A stretch of 64,000 nucleotides of DNA from NCBI RefSeq assembly GCF_003382365.1, contig NZ_QTSU01000001.1, positions 1,364,001 to 1,428,000 of the forward strand. Reading direction: 5' to 3'. Numbering within the stretch: the first letter of the stretch is position 1; each line of letters opens with the position of its first letter. The notes below the pieces were generated by a model. It saw only the letters and a program-made list of their open reading frames with translations, searched no databases and was not told the origin of the DNA. Source of the stretch: Lysobacter silvisoli (lineage in GTDB: Bacteria > Pseudomonadota > Gammaproteobacteria > Xanthomonadales > Xanthomonadaceae). Positions 19,733-29,400 of the stretch are shown one piece after another. The position numbers were made by a program, and so were the translations under genes.

Positions 19733-19975
19733 GCGGTGCCTCCTGGAAACCGTGTCGGCGGTGGGTCGACGGCACATCCTGCGCGATACGAACGCATCCG
19801 CAGCGGACGCCCCCAGGCGCCCGGCGCGCAGCGATGCCGTTGCGGTCCTGGATAGCACACAGGAGCTTCGCCCAGCGTCAACGAGCGCGCTACGGCGCTG
19901 TGCAGGCGGATGCGGCCGCGGCAAGCGGGCCGCGCTGCCGCTGTTCAAAGGCGACGGCCGTGGGCCGCGTCAGGC

Positions 19976-21388
19976 TTACTCGAACGCGCCGACCGAGTCG
20001 CGGCTGAGGTTGTCGAAGCGCGTGTACTCGCCGAAGAACTTGAGCTTGATCGAGCCGGTCGGACCGGAACGCTGCTTGCCGATGATGACCTCGGCCAGAC
20101 CTTTGTCCGGCGAGGTTTCCTTGTTGTAGTAGTCGTCGCGGTAAATGAACACGATCACGTCGGCGTCCTGCTCGATGGCGCCGGATTCGCGCAGGTCGGC
20201 CATGACCGGGCGCTTGTCGGCGCGCTGTTCCAGCGAGCGGTTGAGCTGCGACAGCGCGATCACCGGCAGGTTCAGTTCCTTGGCCAGGTGCTTGAGCGAG
20301 CGCGAGATCTCGGAAATCTCGGTGGCGCGGTTCTCGCTGTTGCCGGGCACCGACATCAGCTGCAGGTAGTCGATCACGATCAGGCCCAGGTCGTGTTCGC
20401 GCTTGAGCCGGCGCGACTTGGCGCGCAGCACGTCCGGCGACAGGCCCGGGGTGTCGTCGATGAAGATCTTGGCCTCGCGCAGCTGGCGGATCGCGCTGGT
20501 CACACGGCTCCAGTCCTCGTCCTCGAGCTGGCCCGAGCGCAGGCGCTGGGCGTTGACCCGGCCGACCGAGGAGATCAGGCGCAGGGCCAGCTGGCTGGCC
20601 GACATTTCCATCGAGAACACCGCCACCGCCTTCTTGCTGCGGAACGCGGCATACTCGGCCATGTTCAGGGCCAGGGTGGTTTTGCCCATGGCGGGACGCG
20701 CGGCGATGATCAGCAGGTCGGTGTTCTGCAGGCCCGCGGTCATTTCGTCGAATTCGGTGTAGCCGGTGGGCAGGCCGGTCACGCTGCCGCCGTTGGCGTA
20801 GCGCGTCTGCAGCACGTCGAAGGCTTCCGACAGGGCCTTGTTGACCGGGGTGAAGTCGGTGCGGCCGCGCGCGCCGGCCTCGGCGATCGCGAACACCTCC
20901 TGCTCGGCCTTGGCCAGGATCTCGCCGCTGTCGCGGCCGTCGGGCTGGAAGCCGTCGTTGACGATGCCGGTGCCGACCTCGATCAGCTGCCGCAGCACCG
21001 CCTTGTCGCGCACGATCTCGGCATAGGCGGCGATGTTGGCCGCCGAAGGCGTGGTGCTGGCCAGTTCGATCAGGTAGGCGCCGCCGGCGACCTGCTCGGA
21101 CAGGCCCATGGAGTCGAACCACTCGCCCAGGGTCACCGCGTCGAAGGGGCGGTTCTTCTCGGCCAGCTCGCGGATGGCGCGGTAGATCAGCTGGTGGTCG
21201 CGGCGGTAGAAGTCTTCCTCGACCAACTGGTCGGCGACGCGGTCGTAGGCGTCCGGGGCCAGCATCAGGCCGCCGAGCACGGCCTGCTCGGCCTCGATCG
21301 ACTGCGGCGGCACGCGCAGCTGGTCGATGCGCTGCTCGGCGCGGGTTTCGTAACGTTTTTCGCCGCGGAAACCCGGACGTGCGCTCAT
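19976..21388 (-). CDS. dnaB: Replicative DNA helicase
   Basis: A 470-residue hexameric helicase that unwinds the replication fork. Residues from PPQSIEAEQAVLGGLML form the N-terminal primase-interacting domain; the RecA-like domain has Walker A ARPAMGKTTLALN, VFSMEMSASQLALR, IVIDYLQLMSVPG and SQLNRSLEQRADKRPVMADLRESG with the arginine finger region. Length matches the family. There is no intein. The start MSARPGFRGEKRYE is preceded by AGGAA; the longer frame to 21460 is rejected. Upstream a perfect DnaA box lies at 21529-21537. Confidence 0.97.
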   Translation of the reverse strand: MSARPGFRGEKRYETRAEQRIDQLRVPPQSIEAEQAVLGGLMLAPDAYDRVADQLVEEDFYRRDHQLIYRAIRELAEKNRPFDAVTLGEWFDSMGLSEQVAGGAYLIELASTTPSAANIAAYAEIVRDKAVLRQLIEVGTGIVNDGFQPDGRDSGEILAKAEQEVFAIAEAGARGRTDFTPVNKALSEAFDVLQTRYANGGSVTGLPTGYTEFDEMTAGLQNTDLLIIAARPAMGKTTLALNMAEYAAFRSKKAVAVFSMEMSASQLALRLISSVGRVNAQRLRSGQLEDEDWSRVTSAIRQLREAKIFIDDTPGLSPDVLRAKSRRLKREHDLGLIVIDYLQLMSVPGNSENRATEISEISRSLKHLAKELNLPVIALSQLNRSLEQRADKRPVMADLRESGAIEQDADVIVFIYRDDYYNKETSPDKGLAEVIIGKQRSGPTGSIKLKFFGEYTRFDNLSRDSVGAFE

Positions 21389-21517
21389 CGTTCTAGCGTT
21401 CCTGGCTGGGACGGGGACGCAGACGCGGTCCGTCGTGTCGGGGTGACCAACTCCGGGCAAGGCCGGGGCGGCCGGTCATCGTAGAGGCGAAAGGCGCATC
21501 GGCGTTGCATACAACTC

Positions 21518-21537
21518 TGTGGCGAAGCTGTGGATAA
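21518..21537 (-). promoter_or_regulatory. DnaA box pair upstream of dnaB
   Basis: 21529-21537 on the minus strand reads TTATCCACA, the exact DnaA-box consensus. 21518-21526 (TTCGCCACA on that strand) is a two-mismatch copy exactly 11 bases away, one helical turn. They lie 130-150 bases upstream of the dnaB start codon, between dnaB and rplI. Binding of DnaA here would couple helicase supply to initiation; binding has not been observed. Confidence 0.55.
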
Positions 21538-21572
21538 CAGGTGGGGAAACCACACCGCTATCGCACGGTTCG

Positions 21573-21589
21573 GTCTCAGAGCCTGAGAC
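21573..21589. other. Perfect hairpin in the dnaB-rplI gap
   Basis: GTCTCAG-AGC-CTGAGAC, a perfect 7-bp palindromic arm with a 3-base centre. It lies between the rplI terminator and the DnaA boxes, where a dnaB promoter or operator could be. Confidence 0.35.
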
Positions 21590-21608
21590 TGGCCGACGCA
21601 AAAAACGA

Positions 21609-21628
21609 AAGGCGCCTCGCGGCGCCTT
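21609..21628 (-). terminator. Intrinsic terminator after rplI
   Basis: An 8-bp perfect stem AAGGCGCC / GGCGCCTT with a 4-base loop, followed on the minus strand by TCGTTTTTTGCG. It lies 26 bases past the rplI stop, so dnaB, 265 bases away, likely has its own promoter. Confidence 0.8.
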
Positions 21629-21653
21629 CCGTAGTATCGCCCAGGCTTGCGGC

Positions 21654-22106
21654 TTAGGCGACTTCGCCTTCCACGATCACCTTGACGGTGGTTTCGACGT
21701 CGGCGTGCAGGTGCACCAGGATGTCGTACTCACCGGTGCGGCGCAGCGGGCCTTCGCCCATGATCACTTCCGACTTCTCGACCGGATAGCCGGCCTTGGT
21801 CAGGGCCTCGGCGATGTCGCGCGGGCTGACCGAGCCGTACAGCTTGCCTTCGGTGGCGGCGTTGGCGCGGATGGTGACCGACGCGCCTTCCAGCTTGGCC
21901 TTGCGGCCTTCGGCGCCGTCCAGCAGGGACTTGGCCTTGGCTTCGTAATCGGCGCGCTTGGCTTCGAACTCGGCCAGGTTGGCGGCGGTGGCCGGCACGG
22001 CCTTGCCCTGCGGGACCAGGTAGTTGCGGCCGTAACCCGGCTTCACGTTGACCTTGTCGCCCAGGTTGCCCAGGTTGGTGACTTTCTGCAGGAGGATCAG
22101 TTGCAT
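21654..22106 (-). CDS. rplI: 50S ribosomal protein L9
   Basis: A 150-residue L9. The N-terminal rRNA-binding domain [36 protein letters not shown] is typical; the connecting helix and C-terminal domain ([27 protein letters not shown]) are intact. It belongs to the rpsF-rpsR-rplI block, but a repeat-rich 169-base gap with a strong hairpin separates it from rpsR. It is followed by a strong terminator. In E. coli priB lies between rpsF and rpsR; it is absent here, as expected for this group. Confidence 0.97.
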   Translation of the reverse strand: MQLILLQKVTNLGNLGDKVNVKPGYGRNYLVPQGKAVPATAANLAEFEAKRADYEAKAKSLLDGAEGRKAKLEGASVTIRANAATEGKLYGSVSPRDIAEALTKAGYPVEKSEVIMGEGPLRRTGEYDILVHLHADVETTVKVIVEGEVA

Positions 22107-22200
22107 GGTGGTGCTCCGTATTCGTTAGCGGGCCTGTAGGTCCGCAGCAGGGGACGCTGTCCGAAAGGGCTTTGTGCGGGTTCGGGCGCTATCGCAGCGG

Positions 22201-22240
22201 CCCTCACCCCTGCCCTCTCCCGCCAGCGGGAGAGGGGGAC
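22201..22240. repeat. CCCTCACCC...CTCTCCCGC/GCGGGAGAGGGG repeat between rpsR and rplI
   Basis: This contains CCTCTCCCGCCAGCGGGAGAGG, an inverted repeat of the family seen four times downstream of rne (42164-42533). It sits in the 169-base gap inside a ribosomal protein gene block. Confidence 0.65.
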
Positions 22241-22245
22241 AAAGA

Positions 22246-22268
22246 GTCGGTCCGCTACGCGGACCGAC
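22246..22268 (-). terminator. Strong hairpin after rpsR
   Basis: A perfect 10-bp stem, GTCGGTCCGC-TAC-GCGGACCGAC, 8 bases past the rpsR stop codon, followed on the minus strand by TCTTTGTCC. It could terminate or attenuate between rpsR and rplI. Confidence 0.5.
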
Positions 22269-22275
22269 CGCTTTT

Positions 22276-22506
22276 TCAGGCGTTGTGGTTGTCGGTGTAC
22301 GGGATCAGGGCCAGGAAACGGGCGCGCTTGACGGCCGTGGACAGCTGGCGCTGGTACTTCGACTTGGTGCCGGTGACGCGGCTCGGCACGATCTTGCCGG
22401 TCTCGGTCAGGTACTGGCGCAGGGTGTTGAGATCCTTGTAATCGATCTCCTTGACGCCCTCGGCGGTGAACTTGCAGAACTTGCGGCGGCGAAAGAACTT
22501 GGACAT
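22276..22506 (-). CDS. rpsR: 30S ribosomal protein S18
   Basis: A 76-residue S18: [20 protein letters not shown], then [24 protein letters not shown] and [21 protein letters not shown]. All conserved parts are present. It lies 39 bases downstream of rpsF, whose product S6 pairs with S18 on the 30S platform. A single Cys at residue 11 is retained (other species carry a zinc-linked form). Confidence 0.97.
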   Translation of the reverse strand: MSKFFRRRKFCKFTAEGVKEIDYKDLNTLRQYLTETGKIVPSRVTGTKSKYQRQLSTAVKRARFLALIPYTDNHNA

Positions 22507-22545
22507 GGGTATGTGTTCCTAGAAGGTGCGGCCCAGAAGGCGCGA

Positions 22546-22974
22546 TCAGGCGGCTTCGGCGTTGTCGTCGGAGCTGTCGGCGCTGCCGACGGCGCTATCG
22601 CTGTCGTCGTCGCGACGGCGGCGTTCGCCACGCTCGGGCTTGTCGCCCTTCTCGTCCTTGAACTTCATGATCAGCGACTGCTCGGTGTCGGCCGCGTCGC
22701 GCTTCATGACCAGGTGGCGCAGCACCGCGTCGTTGAAGCGGAAACCGTCGACGAGCTCGTTGAGCACGTTCTGGGTGACTTCGATGTTGAGCAGGACGTA
22801 ATGGGCCTTGACCAGGTTCTCGATCGGGTAGGCCAGCTGACGGCGGCCCCAGTCTTCGAGACGGTGGATCTTGCCTTCGCCGCCCTCGATCAGCGACTTG
22901 TAGCGCTCGATCATGGCCGGGACCTGCTCGCTCTGGTCCGGGTGGACCAGGAACACGACTTCGTAATGACGCAT
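22546..22974 (-). CDS. rpsF: 30S ribosomal protein S6
   Basis: A 142-residue S6. The ferredoxin-like domain spans residues 1-95 ([49 protein letters not shown]). The C-terminal tail (about 105-142) is long, with an arginine patch GERRRRDDD and an acidic Ser/Asp/Ala end, longer than the E. coli Glu tail. It is the first gene of the ribosomal block; upstream DNA contains no other gene. Confidence 0.97.
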   Translation of the reverse strand: MRHYEVVFLVHPDQSEQVPAMIERYKSLIEGGEGKIHRLEDWGRRQLAYPIENLVKAHYVLLNIEVTQNVLNELVDGFRFNDAVLRHLVMKRDAADTEQSLIMKFKDEKGDKPERGERRRRDDDSDSAVGSADSSDDNAEAA

Positions 22975-23287
22975 CGTTGTTTCCTTGTGGATGACGGCCC
23001 GATCGCCGGGCCGGTTCAGCCCCCCGCCACCGGGCGACGGGTCGCCGGGCGCGGTAGGGCAAGGGGCCCGCAGCGGCGTCAGGCCGTGCGGGAGCCGGAA
23101 AGTATGGCAGGGTCAAGGGCTTAGGTGCAAATCGAGGGCTATAGGCTCGCCGCTGGCGCCCTCGGGAGCCGGTAAACCTGCCTGGGAGTGGGGAAATCGC
23201 GGCTCACGCCGCTCCCACAAGGGTGGACAGGGGCTCTGGAGCGGCCTGCCCTGCCCCGGGTCCGTGGTCCGGACCCGGGGCTCGGGG
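22975..23287. repeat. 313-base gap with one REP-like element and a hairpin
   Basis: No gene is seen. The first 80 bases are the rpsF leader and should hold its promoter. 23195-23220 (ATCGCGGCTCACGCCGCTCCCACA in form) is a copy of the GCGGCGT/ACGCCGC repeat family found at 44349-44431, 50496-50900 and in the 32.3-33.1 kb array. 23254-23280 is a separate hairpin near the RND gene end. Confidence 0.6.
23254..23280 (-). terminator. GC hairpin after the second RND gene
   Basis: A 10-bp perfect stem CCCCGGGTCC / GGACCCGGGG with a 7-base loop, 8 bases beyond the stop codon at 23288. There is no T run; likely a 3' end stabiliser or factor-assisted terminator. Confidence 0.45.
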
Positions 23288-26200
23288 TCACTCGGCGTGC
23301 AGGGCGGCCACGCTGGCGCCCGGCCGCATGGGCTCGGCCTTGCCGCGGGCGCGGCGCACGATCCGCGCGCTGCCGTTACGCAGGTCGTCGAGGATGGCGT
23401 AGATGGTCGGCAGGAACAGCAGGCTGACCAGGGTCGAGAACGCCAGGCCGCCGGCGATCGCGCGCGCCATCGGGTAGTAGGCCGGCATGTCGTCGCTGCT
23501 GGCCGTGGACAGCGCGATCGGCACCATCGCCAGGATCGCCGTGCCCATGGTCATCAGGATCGGGCGCAGGCGTTCGCGGCTGCCTTCCACCAGCGCCTCG
23601 GTGCGGCTCAGGCCGCGCCGGCGCAGGTTGTTGATGTGCTCGATCATGACGATGCCGTTGTTCACCACCACGCCCATCAGCACCAGGATGCCGATGAAGG
23701 ACATGATCCCGAACGTGGTGCCGGTGAGCCAGAACAGCCAGAACACGCCGAACACCGAGAACAGCACGCCGCTCATGATCGCCGCCGGGAACAGCAGCGA
23801 CTCGAACACCGCCGCCATCACCACGTAGATCATGATCAGGGCGATCAGCAGGTTGAACATCATCTGCTGGTTCGCCTCGTCCTCGTCCTCGAACGCGCCG
23901 CCCTCGAAGGAATAGCTGTAGCCGGCCGGGAACGACACCGCCTTGAGCGTTTCCTCCATCGCCTTGCGCGCCTCGGGCACGGTGGCCTTGTCGGCCAGGT
24001 TGGCCTGGATGGTCAGCGTGGTCTGGCGGTTGGCGCGGCGGATCTCGGTGGCCGCCGGGCGCACGTCCACGTCGACCATGCTCAGCAGCGGCACAGTGCG
24101 GCCGTCGGGCGCGCGCACGGTGAACGAGGCGATGTCCTCCACGCCGTACTGCTCGGCGCCGGCGAAACGCACCCACACCGGCACCTCGGTCTCGCCGCGG
24201 CGGTACTCGCGCAGCGGCGCGCCGCGCAGGGCCAGGCCGACGAAGCGCGAGACCTCCTGGGCGCTGAAGCCGAACGAGGCCGCGCGCTCGCGGTCCACGC
24301 GCACCGCCAGTTCGCTGTTCTGGTCGCCGGCGTCCACGCGCACGTCGCGCAGTTCCTTGCGCTTGGCCAGGATCGGCACGATGTCCTTGGCCACCTCGGC
24401 CAGGGTCTGGGTGGAGTCGCCGACCAGCTGCACCTGCACGTTCTTGCCGGGCTGGCCGCCACCGCCGCCGGGCCCGCCCTGATCGCCGATGCCGATGTCG
24501 GCGCGCGCGGACTTGGGCAGTTCCTTGCTGATCATGTCGATCAGCGGCTTGGTCGCGCCGGACTCCTTGGTGTCGAAGGTGACGCGGGTGCCCGCGCCGC
24601 CGACTTCGCTGTAGTAGGAGTAGACCTGGGTGATGTGGAACTTCTTGCGATTGGCGTCCAGGAACTTCTCCACCCGCAGCACTTCCTCGGACATCTGCTC
24701 CTTGGTGTAGCTGCCCTTCCACTGGTAGAAGATGTTGACCTCGCCGCCGTCGTCGCCGCCGAACATGTCGAACTTGGTCTTGGTCATCGGCACCACGCTG
24801 ATCGCGATGATCAGCACGATGCCCAAGACGCTCCAGCCGCGGTGGGCCAGGGTCCAGCGCAGGAAGGTGGCGTAGCGGCGCTGCAGGCGCGGGATCAGGC
24901 CGGTGGTGTTGTTGACCATGGGCGGGGTCTTGAGCCGCGCCGAGATCATCGGGATCAGGCTGACCGCGACCAGCCACGAGGCCAGCAGCGAGACCGAGAT
25001 CGTGATCGCGATCTGGGCCATGTAGATGCTGAGGAAGTTGCGCTCGCCGAACAGGTTGGGCAGGAACACGATGCAGTGGCACAGGGTGCCGGCCGACAGC
25101 GCGATGGCGACATGGCGCGTGCCCAGGATCGAGGCCAGGCGCGGCTGGTCGGGCATCTTCTCGCGTTCCTGGTAGATGCTTTCCACCACCACCACGGCGT
25201 TGTCCACCAGCATGCCCACCGCCAGCAGCAGGCCCATCATCGACAGGATGTTCAGGGTCACGCCGGCGAAGTACATGAAGCCCAGGGTCATCACGAAGCA
25301 GATCGGGATGGCCAGGGTCACCATCAGCGTCGACGGCCAGTGGCGCAGGAAGAAGAACAGCACCGCGATCGACAGCAGCAGGCCGATGCCGCCGGCCTCG
25401 GCCAGCTCCAGCAGCGAGCTGGTCACGTTCTCGCCCTGGTTCTCGATGATCTTGACCTGGATGCCGCGCAGCGAGGGCTCCTTGCGGATGTCCTCGACCT
25501 CCTGCAGGGCCAGGCGCGAGACCTCCACCAGGTTGGCGTTGCGCTCCTTGAACACGTCCAGGCCGACCGCGGGGCGCCCGTCCAGGCGCCGGCCGTAGTC
25601 CATGCGCGCCGGCTTCATCCGGATCTCGGCGATGTCGCCCAGGCGGGTGCCGTTGTTGCCGATCACCAGCTCGCGCAGCTGCTGCAGGTCGGTGATCTCG
25701 CCCACCGGCTGCACCCGCAGGCGGCGGCCGCCGTCGTCGATCTGGCCGGCGGACACGGAGAAGTTCACCGCCTGCAGGCGCGTGGTCAGCTCGTTGAGGC
25801 TGAGGTTGTGCGCGGTCAGCCGGTCGGGCTGGATCGCGATCTCGACCTCGTTGGGCGGCGCGCCGGAGACCTCGACCCGGGCCACGCCCGGCAGCCGCTC
25901 GATCCGGCGTTTGAATTCGCGGTCGATCAGGTCGTAGGCGCCGGTCAGGTCCATGTCGCCGGCCAGACGCACGCGCAGCACCGGCTGGTCGGTGGTGGAG
26001 AACTTGAGCACGAAGTAGCGCTGCAGGTCCTCGGGCAGGTCGGCGCGGATCGCGTCGATGCGCTCGCGCGCCTCGGACGCGGCGATGGCCACGTCGCGGT
26101 CCCAGTTGGAGAACTGCATGAAGATGTTGGCGCCGTCGGCCCGCGCGCTGGAATCCATGCGCTTGATGCCGGTCATCGTCGACAAGGTCTCTTCGACCGG

Positions 26201-26395
26201 ACGCAGCACGGTGCGCTCGACCTCTTCCGGGGTCGAGCCGGTGTACGGCATCTGCACGAAGATGAAGGGCGGCGAGACCTCGGGGAAGGCCTCCAGCGGC
26301 AGGCGGATCGCCGCGATCAGGCCGACCACGAACAGGGACACGAACAGCATCACCGTGGTGACGGGACGCTTGATGCTGAGTTCTGCGACGCTCAT
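23288..26395 (-). CDS. RND efflux permease (second of pair)
   Basis: A 1035-residue inner-membrane pump subunit of the HAE/MMPL-like RND superfamily, using the proton gradient. It begins MSVAELSIKRPVTTVMLFVS; TM1 is followed by the PN1/PN2 porter region, with FMTLGFMYFAGVTLNILSMMGLLLAVGMLVDNAVVVVES in the TM3-TM4 area containing the proton-relay acid, and GIVLMGVVVNNGIVMIEHINNLRRRG in TM10-11. The periplasmic loop has a short Gly-rich insert (GGPGGGGGQPG, about 655). The start is 10 bases after the stop of the first RND gene, with GAGGA as ribosome site. Two different RND proteins behind one adaptor recall MdtABC, where the pair works as a heterotrimer. Confidence 0.9.
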   Translation of the reverse strand: MSVAELSIKRPVTTVMLFVSLFVVGLIAAIRLPLEAFPEVSPPFIFVQMPYTGSTPEEVERTVLRPVEETLSTMTGIKRMDSSARADGANIFMQFSNWDRDVAIAASEARERIDAIRADLPEDLQRYFVLKFSTTDQPVLRVRLAGDMDLTGAYDLIDREFKRRIERLPGVARVEVSGAPPNEVEIAIQPDRLTAHNLSLNELTTRLQAVNFSVSAGQIDDGGRRLRVQPVGEITDLQQLRELVIGNNGTRLGDIAEIRMKPARMDYGRRLDGRPAVGLDVFKERNANLVEVSRLALQEVEDIRKEPSLRGIQVKIIENQGENVTSSLLELAEAGGIGLLLSIAVLFFFLRHWPSTLMVTLAIPICFVMTLGFMYFAGVTLNILSMMGLLLAVGMLVDNAVVVVESIYQEREKMPDQPRLASILGTRHVAIALSAGTLCHCIVFLPNLFGERNFLSIYMAQIAITISVSLLASWLVAVSLIPMISARLKTPPMVNNTTGLIPRLQRRYATFLRWTLAHRGWSVLGIVLIIAISVVPMTKTKFDMFGGDDGGEVNIFYQWKGSYTKEQMSEEVLRVEKFLDANRKKFHITQVYSYYSEVGGAGTRVTFDTKESGATKPLIDMISKELPKSARADIGIGDQGGPGGGGGQPGKNVQVQLVGDSTQTLAEVAKDIVPILAKRKELRDVRVDAGDQNSELAVRVDRERAASFGFSAQEVSRFVGLALRGAPLREYRRGETEVPVWVRFAGAEQYGVEDIASFTVRAPDGRTVPLLSMVDVDVRPAATEIRRANRQTTLTIQANLADKATVPEARKAMEETLKAVSFPAGYSYSFEGGAFEDEDEANQQMMFNLLIALIMIYVVMAAVFESLLFPAAIMSGVLFSVFGVFWLFWLTGTTFGIMSFIGILVLMGVVVNNGIVMIEHINNLRRRGLSRTEALVEGSRERLRPILMTMGTAILAMVPIALSTASSDDMPAYYPMARAIAGGLAFSTLVSLLFLPTIYAILDDLRNGSARIVRRARGKAEPMRPGASVAALHAE

Positions 26396-26405
26396 GGTGC
26401 GGTCC

Positions 26406-29400
26406 TCAGGCCTGTTCCGGGCCCAGCGGGCCGTGCGGCGGACCATCCAGCGGCGCCTGATCGTCCTCGATCAGCTCGGCGGCGGCGCGCTGCTCGCGGC
26501 GTGCGCGGCGCGCGCGCTCGCGGTAGTGCTCGTCGGAGCGGCGGTCGAGCAGGTCGTACACCACCGGGATCACCACCAGGGTCAGCAGGGTCGACACCAG
26601 CAGGCCGCCGATCACGGTGATCGCCATCGGCGAGCGCACTTCCGCGCCCGGACTGCCGAACAGCGGCGCGATCGCCAGCGGCAGGAAGCCGAACAGGGTG
26701 CACAGCGTGGTCATGATGATCGGGCGCAGGCGCGAGCGCGCGCCCTCGATCAGGGCCTCGCGCTTGGCCACGCCCTGCTCGCGCAGCTGGTTGACCTTGT
26801 CGATCAGGATGATGGCGTTCTTCACCACCAGGCCGACCAGCAGGATCAGGCCGATGAACACCACCACCGACACCGCCGACTTGGTCAGCAGCATCGCCAG
26901 CACCGCGCCGACCAGGGCCAGCGGGATGGTGAACAGGATCACGAACGGGTGCAGCAGCGACTCGAACTGCGAGGCCATGACCAGATAGACCAGGAACACC
27001 GCCAGGCCGAAGGCGAACAGCAGCGAGTTGATCGACTGCTGCAGTTCCTCGCCCTGGCCGCCGATGTGCATGCGCACGTCGGGCAGCGGGTTCTCGGCGA
27101 CCATCTGCTGCACTTCCGCCACCGCGCCGCCCAGGTCGATGCCGCGCAGGTTGGCCGAGACGATGGCCACGCGCACCTGGTCGGCGCGGTGGATCTCGCT
27201 GGGGCCGGTGGTGGCGACCACGTCGGCGACCGCATCCAGGGTCACCGGACGGCTGCTGCCGGGGTTCACGATCAGGCGGCGGATGCTCTCCACCGACGCG
27301 CGGTCGGCTTCGCGGGCGCGTACCAGCACGTCGATCTTGCGGTCGCGGAAGCTGTAGCGCGTGGCCACGTCGCCACGCACCTTCTTCACCACCACGTCGG
27401 CGATCTGGCGCGTGGTCAGGCCCAGCGCGCCGGCGCGTTCCTGGTCGAAGCGGATCTGGATCTCGGGGAAGCCCTGCTCCACCGTCGACTTGACGTCGGC
27501 GTAGTGCGGGTTGGCGCGCAGCATCGCGGCCATGCGTTGGCCGGCGCGCTGGATGGTCTCCACGTCCTGGCCGCGCAGCTCGATTTCCAGCGGCGTGGAG
27601 AACGAGAACAGCTCGGGGCGGCTGAAATCGACCTGGGCGCTGGGGTGGCCGCGCATGCTCTCGCGCAGGCGCTCGGTCTCGGCGGCTTCGACTTCCTTGC
27701 TGCCGCCGTCGGCCATGACCACGCTGAGCTTGCCGATGTTCTCGCCGCTCTCGGTGGGGTTGGCGTCCAGGCGCGTGCCGCTGCCGCTCACGCCGAACAG
27801 GGCATGGATGCCCGGGTCCTTGGCGTGCTTGGTCTGCAGCTCGCGCACCAGAGCGTCGGTCTCGCGCAGCGGCGTGCCCGGCGGCAGCTTGACCGTCATT
27901 TCGAAACGGTCCTGGGCCAGCTGCGGGATCAGGTCGGCGCCCAGCAGCGGCACCGCCGCCAGGGTCAGGGCGAAGGCCACCGCGGCCGAACCCAGCACCA
28001 GCCAGGGCCGGCGCATCGCGCTGGGCAACAGGCGCAGGTAGCCGCGCTCGGCGCGGCCGTAGGGCGCCATGGCGATGTCGCTGGCCTTGCGCATGATCGG
28101 GCCGATCACCGCGGTCAGACCGCGCCAGATCCGCACCACCGCCCAGGCCAGGCCGAAGAACGACCAGCGGCCCACCACGCCGGCGCCGCGGCCGGCCGCG
28201 GCCAGCGGCTTCTGCAGCTTGGACTGCGGACGCCATTCCGGATGCCCTTCCTCTTCCGGGAAGGCCATCGGCGTGCGGTCCTTGAGCGCGCTCAGCATCG
28301 GGATCAGGGTCATCGACACGATCAGCGAGATGCCGATGGCCAGGGCCACGGTCAGCGCCTGATCGCGGAACAGCTGCCCGGCGATGCCTTCCACGAACAC
28401 CAGCGGCAGGAACACCGCGATGGTGGTCAGGGTGGACGCGACCACGGCCATGCTGACCTCGCGCGTGCCGACGATGGCCGCCTCGAACATTCCCAACCCG
28501 CGTTCTCGCGCCTTGGCGATGCTTTCCAGCACCACGATCGAGTCGTCCACCACCAGGCCGGTGGCCAGGGCCAGGCCGCCCAGCGACATCACGTTCAAGC
28601 TCAGGCCGAACTGGCCCATGAAGAAAAAGGTGGTGACGATGGACACCGGCAGCGACAGGCTCACCACGAAGGTGCTCCAGCCGTCGCGCAGGAACAGGAA
28701 GATGATCAGGATCGCCAGCACGGCGCCGATCACGCCGTCCTTCTTGACCTCGCTGATCGAGTGACGGATGAACTGCGACTGGTCGTCGATGACGGTCAGT
28801 TCGACATCGCCGGGAATCTGCGACTTGATCTGCTCCAGCCGCGCCTGGATGGCGTCGGCCGTGGCCACGGTGTTGGCGTCGCCTTCCTTATAGATGGCCA
28901 GCTCCACCGCCTCCTTGCCGGCCAGGCGGATGATCGCCTCGCGCTCCTTGTAGCCCTGGCGCACCTCGGCGATGTCCTTCAGCCGCACCGGCTTGCCGCC
29001 GGCGACCGCAGCGCTGGAACCGGAATTGGCGCTCTGCACCGAGGCCGCCGCGGCCATCGCCGCCGCGTCGCCGCTGGAGGCCGCGATCGCCGCCATCTGC
29101 GCGGCCGCGTCGGCCGCGGCATTGCCGCCGCCGCTTTGCGTGGTGACCAGCATCTCGCGGATTTCCGGCACGCTGGCGAACTGGTTGACGGTGCGCACCA
29201 GGTAGCGCTGCGAGCCCTCTTCCAGGCGGCCGCCGGAGATGTTGATGTTCTCCTGCTGCAGGCGCTGGATGACGGTGTCGATGGGCAGGTTGAGCTGGGC
29301 CAGCTTCTGCTGGTCCAGGTCGACCTGGATCTCGTCCTCCAGACCGCCGCCGACCTTGACCGCGGCCACGCCTTCGACCGGCTCCAGCTTCTTCTTCAGA

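Noticed and set aside
22985-26620. Long plus-strand open frame opposite the second RND gene
   Set aside because: Shadow frame with His/Asp/Gln-rich composition typical of the antisense of transport genes.
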